Positions 1 through 8,318 of a stretch of DNA of 64,000 nucleotides are shown here, piece after piece; the first letter of the stretch is position 1; each line of letters begins with the position of its first letter. The position numbers and the translations under genes were made by a program. The stretch comes from Streptomyces sp. DHE7-1 (GTDB lineage Bacteria > Actinomycetota > Actinomycetes > Streptomycetales > Streptomycetaceae), in the NCBI GenBank assembly GCA_016432725.1, contig JACJDG010000003.1:7656001-7720000 (forward strand). The letters run 5' to 3'. Below the pieces are notes generated by a model. The model ran no database searches and had not been told where the DNA came from. It worked only from the letters and a program-made list of their open reading frames with translations.

Positions 1-3000
1 ACGCACGGGCTTCGGTGCCCAGCCCGCCGAGATCACCTGGAAGTGCTCGGCGCCGAGCGGACTGTCGGGCCGGTCCAGAACGGCACGAACGGTGGCCTCG
101 TCGTTGTTGGAGACCAGCACCAGCAGAACACCGGCGGCACGCCACTGAAGCAGCCGCCGGGCGAGCTGGGCACGGCCCCCCGTGAGACCGACCTGCTCCG
201 GGCCGTTCTCGCCGGCGATGCCGTCCCAGAGAGTATCGTCGCCGTCAACCGCGATCACCTTGGGCGGGACGCGCCGGGAGGCCCGCACCAGTTCGGCGAG
301 GGCGAGCGCCACCGCGGCCTGGAACTCCGTCCGGAACGGCAGGTGCGCCAGCGCGTCCGTCTCGGCGTCGAACGGGTCGGCGACGGCATCACCGCCGAAC
401 GCCTCCGGCCCCAGCACCGCGATGCCCGTCTGATCCAGGAGCCGGGACCGCACCCGCTCCTCCCAGTCCCGGAACCTCGTCTCGGCCGGGCTGGAGGGAA
501 GGAATCCGACGATCACCGGCCTTCCCGTGCGGTCGGCCAGCGAGCGCAGGGCCGCCGGGTACTCCTCGCCCAGCTCGGCGAGCAGCTCGTCGCCGACTTC
601 GCCGTACCGCCCCAGGTCGGCGGCGCGCAGCAGGACGAGGGCCGCCGCGGTCGACGGATCGGACAGAACGCCGGCCGGGTCGTGCAGTGCGGCCAGAACC
701 TGGTGGTACGGAGCTTCGGCGACGGCCAGTCCGGTGCCGTCGAGCGCGAGGCCGAGCAGCGCGGAGAGGTCGCCCAGGGCGAAGGTGGCCGCCAGAGCGA
801 CGGACCGGGGTCCCGCTGAGCGCGACGGGGATGCCGGCGACGGCTCCGGCGCGAGCCCTGCCGTCTCGGTTCCCGCCGACGCCGCGACCACCGGGTCCGC
901 TGTCCGGGGCACCGGAAGGGCGCCCACGGTGCCCGTGCCCGCTCGGCCGACCACCTCGGCGAGCAGGTCGAGGAAGTCCTGGCCGAACCGCGCACAGCTG
1001 GAGCTGTCGAGGATGTCCAGGTTGTAGTCGAGTCGCATATGACCCAGGTCCGGCGACACACTGATCATCAGATCGAGGTCCGAGCGACCGGTGCCCGCGG
1101 GCAGCATCTCCAGCCCCGGCAATTTCAGGCCGCGCGGCGGAAGGTAGTTGAAGTAGACCTCGACCAGGGGCGCGTTCTCGCGGTACAGCCCCTCCGCCAC
1201 CAGCGTGGACATGGTGTCGGAGAAGGAGACGCCCTTCTCGAGATGCACCCCCAGCCGTTCGTCGGTCCGGCGCAGCACGTCGGTCACCGGCTCGCCCGGT
1301 GCGGCCTCGGCGGGGAACGGTATCGGGACACCGAAGAACCCGACCGCGTCCAGCGCTTCCGCGTGCATCCGGGTGTCCACCGGAACCGCCAGCACGAACC
1401 GGCCGCGATCCCGCAGACGCGCGAGGAACATGGTCAGCGTCCCCAGCCAGAAGGCGGCCGGGGTGATCCCGAGCCGTCCGGCCTCGGCCCCGACCCGCTC
1501 CGAGAGCCCGTCCGGGACCTCCACGAGCTCGGTCGCCGCCCGGTAGGACCGTGCCGCGGGGCGGGGCCTGGCGAGGGTCAGGTCCAGCCTGTGGATGCCG
1601 GAGAACCATTCGCGCTGCCGCGCAGCCGAGGCCTGCCGGCCCTCCGCCTCCCGCGGCGCGGGCTGGGCCCGCATCAGACCTTCGATGTCGGCCACGGAGG
1701 GAGCTGACGACAGACGCTCACCCGTGAGGTCCGCGCCGATCTCAGCCGCCACCAGCGCGAGCGAGGACAGGTCGGACACCGCGTGGTGCGCACCGTAGAG
1801 CAGCACCTGCTTCCCCGACGGGTACTCCAGCAGCTCGAACCGCCACAGCGGTGCCACGGCGAGGTCGAACGGTGACTCCAGCAGCTCGCGCAGTCGCAGG
1901 TCCGGGTCCGTGTCCTCGTCGACGGGCGACCACCGCAGCAGCGTTCCGGGCAGGCTCTGCCCGACCTCCAGCTGGAGGCCGTGCTCGGGGTCCGCGACGA
2001 TCGCCGTCCGCAGGGCCGCGTGCCGGGCGGCGAGGCTGTCCAGTACTCCGGTCAGCCGTTCACGGCCGACCGGAGTGGCGAGCCGCACGGCGGAGCCGAT
2101 GTTGTGGGTGGCTCCCGGCGTACCGAGCTGCTCCGTGCGCAGCATCCGTACGACGTCACGGGTCGCCGGCCACCGTACGGTTCCGTCGGCGCCCGGTACG
2201 GCGAGCGGCCCGAGGCCTTCCGGGTCCACGCCCTTCCCCCGCACCGGCGGCTCGCTGGACTCCGCGTCGGCGGCCACGCTGTCGAGGATCCAGTCCACGA
2301 TGTCCCCGACGCTCGCCCCGCCGAGCAGCGCCGCCACCGGCGGTGCCTGTCCGAAGTCGGCCTCCACCAGACCTCGGACGCGCATGGCCGTCACCGACTC
2401 GATACCGAGCTTGTTGAGCGGGGCCGAGATGTTCAGTTGGTCGGCGTCGAAGCCCAGCAGCTCCGCGACGTGGTGCCGTATCCGGTCCGTCACCCGCGTC
2501 CGGGTGCGGGCATCCCCGGCCGGGGGACGTCGGCCCGGGCCGCCGCCATGGCGCGTCCGGCGTCGGTGGGCGCGGCGGGGTCAAGAGGCGGGGCGGCGGC
2601 CGCGGTCTCGGACCCCGGGGCCTCCACGGGCCCTCGGGGCGCGTGGCCGACCCAGTAGCTGCCCGCTTCGAACACGGTCGGCGGGAGAGGCGCGACGCGG
2701 CGTGGCCCGGCGTGCAGACCGTGCCACGGGACCCGCGCACCGCGCACCCACAGCTCGGCCAGCTGCTCCAGGACGTGGTCCTCGACCAGGGCGGCGAGGA
2801 AGGAATCCCCCGGGCGCCGGTCAGGACGGCGGCCAGGGGTCCGGCGTCCGCGTCGGCGTTGCCGCGATACGTGCTCGCGCCGCCCGCCGTGGCGGCCGCA
2901 CCGCCGGCCAGGTGCTGTGCGAGGGCGTGCGCGAGCTGCCCGCGGTCGGCGGCGACCACGGCGAGCCGCTCGGACAGGTGCTCCCGGCCGAGCTGGGAGG

Positions 3001-6000
3001 TGTAGGCGATGTCGGCCAGGCTCGCCGTGTCGTCGCCTTCGAGGAAGGCGTGCAGGGAGCCTGCGGCCGCGGCCAGCAGCTCGGGGGTGCGGCCGGACAC
3101 CAGGACCACCTGTGGCGCTGGGTCGGGGGCGCCCGGACCGGCATGGGCGGTCACCGGCGGTGCCTCGACGACGATGCTGACGTGACTGCCGCCCGCCGCG
3201 ACGGAGTTGATGAGGGCGCGGCGGGGCGCGGCGCCGCGCGCCTCCCAGCCGGTCGGCTCGTCGGTGAGCCGCAGGGCCGAACCCTCCAGGTCCAGGCGGG
3301 GGTTGGCGGTCCCGGTGGCGACGAGCGGGGCGATCTGCCCGTGCCGGAGCTGCAGGACGACCTTGGTGAGCTGGGCGATGCCGGAGGCCGCCTCGGGGTG
3401 GCCGAGGTTGGACTTCACGGTGCCCACCTGGACGGTGTCATGGACGTCGGCGAACACCTCGCGCAGGGCGCGCACTTCGACCTCGTCGGAGAAGGCGGTG
3501 CCGTTGGCGGCGGCCTCCACGCAGCCGATGTCGGCCGGTGCGGTGCCGGCCCGCTCCAGAGCGTTCCGCATGGCGGCGACCTGCGTGCGGTGGTTCGGCG
3601 TCATGAAGCCGTTGGAGCGGCCGCCGTGCAGGGACGCGGTGCTCTTGATGACGGCGTGCACGGTGTCGCCGTCGCGCAGGGCGGCGTCCAGCGGCTTGAG
3701 CAGGACGGCGCCGACCGCCTCGGCCGGCAGGTAGCCGTCGCCGTCGCGGAAGCTGCGTGCGCCGGGATGCGTGCCGAGCAGCCCCATCTCGCCGAGCGCC
3801 AGGTACTTGTCGGGGTGGACGTTGAGGTTGACGCCGCCGGCGACGGCCAGCTCGCACTCGCCGCGCAGCAGGTCGGCGCAGGCCAGGTGCACGGCCATCG
3901 CGGACGAGGTGCACATGCTGTCCACGGCCAGGCTCGGGCCCTCGAGGCCGAAGAAGTGCGAGACGCGGTTGGCGATGAGGTTGTAGGAGGCGGAGGCGGT
4001 GAGCGCCGAGAGGACCGGGTTCTGTGCGGTGTCCGCCAGATACATCTGACAGGCGGCGCCGACGTATACGCCGACGCGCCGACGGTAGCGTCGCTCGACG
4101 ACCTCCTGGGTGACGCCGCCCTGCTCCAGCAGGTGCCAGACGGTCTCCAGGAAGAGCCGCTGCTGCGGGTCCATGGCGGCGGCCTGGCGGGGTGAGACGC
4201 CGAAGTGCAGCGGGTCGAAGCGGTCGACGTCGTCGAGGAAGGCGCCCCACTGTGCCTTGCCGCCGCTGTCCCAGCGGTCGGCGGGCACCTCGGTGACGCA
4301 GTCCCGGCCTTCGCGCAGCGCGGCCCAGAACTGCTCCAGGTCGTCGGCGTGCGGGTAGCGGCCGCTGATCCCGATGATGGCGATGTCCTGGCCGCGATGG
4401 CTCTGCTCGCGTCGGGCCGGTGCCGGTGCCGGTGCCGGTGCTGGTGCCGGTGCCGGTGCTGGTGCCGGTGCTGGTGCCGGTGCTGGTGCCGGTTCTGGTG
4501 CCGGTGCCTTCGCGGCGCGTGAGTCCGCCCCGGCCGGTGCGGGGGCTGCGGCGGGAGCGGGCTCGCCGACGAGTTCGCGCAGCGCTTGCGGGTGGTCGGC
4601 GGCGAGGTGGCGGGCGAGGCCGCGTACGGTCCGCACCTCGAAGAGCAGGGTCCGCGACAGCGGGCCGAAGGTCTCCTCCAGCGGCTGGAGCATGGTCACG
4701 GCGAGCACCGAGTCCATGCCGTACCGCTCCAACGGCGTCTCGGGATCGAGCCGTTCGGGTCCGAGCTTCAGCGCCGCCGCGAGCACCCGCCGCAGGTGGG
4801 CCACGGCCCGCTCCTCGACGGCCGGTGCGGCGGTGACGGCGGCGGAGGGCACGGCGGCGGAGTCGGGGTCGGGGGCGGCAGGTGAGCGTTCGGTCCGAGG
4901 ATGCGGCACGGCGGAGGTCGTGTTCCGGGCGGCGGGTGTCGTGGGGGTGGTGATCGCCGGGGCCTGCGCCGGCACTTGCGACTCGAGCCACTCCGCCAGC
5001 TCGGCGATCGTCCGGTACTCGAACATCACCGTCGGCGACAGTTCCACCGACAGCCGCTCCTCCAACGCCGTGACCAGCGACAACAGATCAGCCGACGCCA
5101 GCCCCAACTCGTAATAGCCAAGCCCCGCGTCCACCTGGTCCGGCGCCACCTCGAGCCGGGCGGCCACCAGCTCCCGCACCACCTGCACCAGGCCGTCCTC
5201 ACCCGGAGCGGCCACGTCGGGCGCCGAAGGAGCCGGTGTCGGGATCGTGGCGGCGTCGACGTCGAGGGAGGCTTCGGCGCGGACCCGCTTGGCCACGAAC
5301 TGGCCCACCTCCGCGACCTTCGCGCCGGTGGCGTCGTAGAACTCCACGCCGAGCCGGATGAGTTCCTCGTCCCGGCGCACGGAGTCGGCGCGGACACGGA
5401 CGTAACAGCGGCTGCCGAGCGATCCGGTGGCGCGGAACCGCTCGAACATCAGCGGCAGATAGAGACCGGGGCCGTCGTTGTCCCCGTACAGCATCCCGAT
5501 CGCCACACCGCCGCCGAGCAGGCCCGCCTCGAACAGGGCCGGGTGGAAGAGGAACGTGGAGTCGCTTCCCCGGTGTTCGGGGGCGAGTTCCACCTCGGCG
5601 ATCCAGTCGCCGGGACGGTGGTGGACCACTCCGCCGATCTTCATCAGGCCGGAGTGGACCAGGTCGTACTCGCGGCACCAGGTGTAGATCTCGTCGAGCG
5701 TGGTCCGCCGGGTGGCCCCCTCGACGGGCAGTGGGAGTCGTTCCGCGTAGGTGACCGGGGCGCGGCGGCGCACCGTCGCGACGGCGTGGACGATGTCGGC
5801 GGTGTCCTCGGGACGGCGGCTGCGGACCTCGACACGCCAGCCGCCGTCCGGCCCCGGGTGACCCTCGACGGTGGTGAGGGCGCGGCTCCCGGACCCGACG
5901 ACGAGCGGGGCGAGGATCGTGAGGTCGCGTAACTCCAGGTCCCGCATGGGGTGGCCATGCCGAGCGAGGACCTGGAGGACGAGGTCCACGTAGCCGACTC

Positions 6001-6097
6001 CGGGCAGGAGGCTGCGCCCGTAGACGACATGTCCGTGCAGCAGCGGATTGTCGGCGGTGACGGTGAAGGTCTCGCTGAACATGGTCGTTTCGGTCAT
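1..6097 (-). CDS. AT-less (trans-AT-like) polyketide synthase with terminal C and FkbH domains; partial, two frameshifts
   Basis: Multidomain PKS, cut by the left edge. Residues count from ATG 6097, where the dehydratase fold begins. The order is DH (1-270; HVVYGRSLLP at 23-32), ACP (Ser335), ACP (Ser463), an Ala-Pro linker (515-563), then KS (570-1000; Cys729 in MCTSS; His900 in KSNLGH). After a post-KS linker come a third ACP (KLGIES), a condensation domain (HHAVSD) and a HAD/FkbH domain (DGDDTLW). No AT is present, so malonyl loading in trans is inferred. HGTGT is replaced by AANGT (863-867), and the DH motif HPALLD reads HPALFE. Family knowledge says FkbH domains load a glyceryl unit onto an ACP; here that is inference. 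Reading shifts at 2807-2811 and 2514-2517, each repaired by one extra base in a G/C run. The product is unknown. Confidence 0.85.
4416..4508 (-). repeat. Ala-Pro low-complexity repeat coding the ACP-KS linker
   Basis: A tandem hexamer series (GGTGCC with GGTGCT/GGTTCT variants on the plus strand) encodes a run of Ala-Pro dipeptides in the PKS. It lies between the second ACP and the KS, as expected of a stiff interdomain linker. Copy number of such a repeat is likely to vary between strains. Confidence 0.8.
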
Positions 6098-6698
6098 CGG
6101 TGTCCGTCCCAGTAGGAGCATCAGGCCGGATGCTGGGCCTGGTGGGGGCATAGCCGGTGGAGAACAGCCGGAGGCGCCAGAGAATCCCCGGATGTCGGCA
6201 CATGGGCATGCGGTTCGGGCCGAACCGCGCTGCGGGCCGGAAGGCTGTGTGTCGGGTCAGCACGACGGCATTCAGGAAGAATGCGACACGGAACGGTCAG
6301 GGCTCGGAGATACGGCGAAATCCGGGTCCCTGTCGGCCATGGGAACGGAGCGTGGAATCGAGCGGGAAGTCCCCGTCATTTCCCGTCGCCGATCAGCTCC
6401 GCATCGAATCCTGGAAGGTGCCGCTAAAGAGCGCGGGCGACCTTCGCCGATTTGAATGGGGTGGCCGGAAAAAGTCTTGGCCGCCTGGTGCTGAGTCGAT
6501 CGATCAGGCGCGTTCTCCGTGCGACCCGATCATTTTCGGACGGTCTTCGGGAGCGGCCGGAGCCGCGGTCCGCGCTCGGTCGCCGGCTTCCGCCGGACAG
6601 CACGGCATCCCATCCCGGCCGCACGTCAGCGGGTCCTGGCCACGGCGGTTCTCTTCGCGAGGTCCCGCTGAGAACGGCCGGCATCAGAAGTCGGAAGC

Positions 6699-6739
6699 TG
6701 AACAATGGGTGAACAACACGATGCGGAGCGGATGTTCAA
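6699..6739. promoter_or_regulatory. Heptamer repeats TGAACAA with 11-bp period (SARP-like site)
   Basis: TGAACAA occurs at 6699-6705 and again at 6710-6716, giving two identical heptamers separated by 4 bp (one helical turn). An inverted TGTTCA core follows at 6733-6738. Direct heptamers at 11-bp intervals are the architecture of SARP-family activator sites in Streptomyces antibiotic clusters. The direction of the promoter served is not clear, and no SARP gene lies in this window. Confidence 0.45.
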
Positions 6740-6956
6740 CACTCACGCTCACACAATCCCCACTTGGTCTCGACCATCATGGTTGGATTCACCCCCGAGA
6801 GTTTCGCAACCTTGATCGAATGGAAAGGGAGCTTAGGTCATCCGCCACAAGCCGTCAACCATGATCCGCGACGCGGAACGAAACGGCTGCCCAATATCAC
6901 GTTCGGCGGTCGGACTGTGCGGGGAACGCGGAGGGAGTGGCCGGGCGCACCATCGA

Positions 6957-6976
6957 ACCGGGGGATAACCCCCGGT
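6957..6976. promoter_or_regulatory. Perfect inverted repeat ACCGGGGG-N4-CCCCCGGT upstream of the desaturase
   Basis: Eight-base arms with an ATAA loop sit 80 bp upstream of the desaturase start. It has no T-tract, so it is more likely an operator or a 5'-leader hairpin than a terminator. Confidence 0.45.
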
Positions 6977-7055
6977 CGCCCAGGGGGAATGCCTCGCACA
7001 CGTAGGGTGGCTGGCAGGCTTCCTCGGCTCGCGGGCCGACAGAAGACTTTCGGAC

Positions 7056-8132
7056 ATGACGACTTCCCCCGATGTCTCCCTGACGTCCCAGCCCGTTCCC
7101 GCCGCCGCGGAAAGGCCGGCCGCCGCCGGCGGCAGCGACTTCGCACGCCTCTCCCAACGGATAGCCGCGGCCGGCCTGATGCGTCGGCGCCCCGGCTACT
7201 ACGCGGCACGCATCGGCGTGGTCGTCGTCCTGTACGCGGCGGGCTGGGGCACCTTCTTCGCTCTGGGTGACACCTGGGGCCAGCTGGCCGTCGCGGCTTT
7301 CCTGGCCCTCGTGTTCGGGCAGGTGGCCCTGCTCGCGCACGACCTGGCCCACCGGCAGGTCTTCCGGCGACGCCGGGCCGGCGAGATCACGGGCAGGCTG
7401 TTCGGCAATCTGGGCGTGGGCATGAGCTACGGCTGGTGGATGAACAAGCACACGCGCCACCACGCCAACCCCAACCACGAGGAACTCGACCCCGATGTCG
7501 CCCCTGACATCCTGGTGTGGTCCACCGACCAGGCGCGCGCCAGCCGTGGCGTGGCGCGTCTGATCGGCGGCCACCAGGCCCTGCTGTTCTTCCCGTTGCT
7601 GACCCTCGAAGGCTTCAACCTGCACATCGCGAGCCTGCGGGCGCTGCGTTCGCCGTACATGAGGAAGCGGGCACTGGAGGGTGCCCTGCTCGTGCTGCAC
7701 ATCGCGGGTGTGCTGTCCGCTCTCTTCCTGGTGCTTCCGCCGGGCAAGGCGGTGGCCTTCCTGGCGCTGAACCAGTGCCTGTTCGGCGTGTACCTGGGCT
7801 GCACCTTCGCCCCGAACCACAAAGGTATGCCCACCTTCACCGGTGACGAGCGGCCCGACTTCCTGCGGCGCCAGGTCCTCACCTCGCGCAACGTGCGTGG
7901 CGGCCGGTTCACCGACATGATGCTCGGAGGTCTCAACTACCAGATCGAGCACCACCTGTTCCCGAGCATGCCCACGCCCCATCTGCGCCGCGCCCAAGCC
8001 GTCGTCCGGCAGTACTGCGCCGAGATCGGGGTGCCCTACCACGAGACCGGGCTGATCCGCTCCTACCGCGAGGCCCTGACCCACCTGCACCGGGTGGGGG
8101 AGCCGATCAGGCGGCAGCGCGGGGCACGGTGA
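7056..8132 (+). CDS. Membrane fatty acid desaturase
   Basis: A 358-residue integral membrane di-iron desaturase of the DesA / acyl-lipid type, which introduces a double bond into acyl chains using oxygen and electrons from ferredoxin or cytochrome. All three histidine boxes are visible: HDLAH (95-99), HTRHH (132-136) and QIEHH (296-300). Hydrophobic segments near 52-90 and 195-245 give the usual membrane layout. It faces away from the PKS across a long shared control region, so it could either tailor the polyketide chain or modify membrane lipids; the sequence does not decide. It converges with the rifamycin phosphotransferase, with a tandem GGTCACC repeat near 8307-8324 between them. Confidence 0.9.
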   Translation: MTTSPDVSLTSQPVPAAAERPAAAGGSDFARLSQRIAAAGLMRRRPGYYAARIGVVVVLYAAGWGTFFALGDTWGQLAVAAFLALVFGQVALLAHDLAHRQVFRRRRAGEITGRLFGNLGVGMSYGWWMNKHTRHHANPNHEELDPDVAPDILVWSTDQARASRGVARLIGGHQALLFFPLLTLEGFNLHIASLRALRSPYMRKRALEGALLVLHIAGVLSALFLVLPPGKAVAFLALNQCLFGVYLGCTFAPNHKGMPTFTGDERPDFLRRQVLTSRNVRGGRFTDMMLGGLNYQIEHHLFPSMPTPHLRRAQAVVRQYCAEIGVPYHETGLIRSYREALTHLHRVGEPIRRQRGAR

Positions 8133-8318
8133 GGCGTGGGCCCGCAGACCCCATCGCATCGGTGACGACCCGTGCCATCGACCCGAAGCCGGCGATGGAG
8201 GAGTTCCACCCGGTGGACGTCAAGCAGCCGGAACGGGCCCACCGCACGACGTCGGTGTACTTCCGGGCCCAGGACGGAACGGGACGGGCCGGGAACGGGG
8301 CCGGTCACCGGTCACCGG

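Larger units (their letters stand above)
6098..7055. other. 960-bp non-coding divergent control region between PKS and desaturase
   Basis: No frame here has convincing codon usage or a recognisable product, although several ORFs are open. The region is less GC-rich near 6700-6870, carries the heptamer repeats at 6699-6739 and a perfect hairpin/operator at 6957-6976, and must hold the promoters of the PKS (leftward) and the desaturase (rightward). Confidence 0.6.

Noticed and set aside
1910..4195. Long 761-codon plus-strand ORF opposite the PKS
   Set aside because: It is the antisense shadow of the PKS, with Arg/Gly-rich composition and no domains; the minus frame carries clear KS, ACP and C domains.
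4416..4508. Regular short repeats resembling a repeat array
   Set aside because: Units are six bases with no spacers and code Ala-Pro in the PKS linker, so it is not a CRISPR or regulatory array.
6157..6864. 235-codon ORF in the PKS-desaturase gap
   Set aside because: No recognisable motif, poor codon bias, and it runs over operator-like repeats; taken as chance openness of high-GC DNA.
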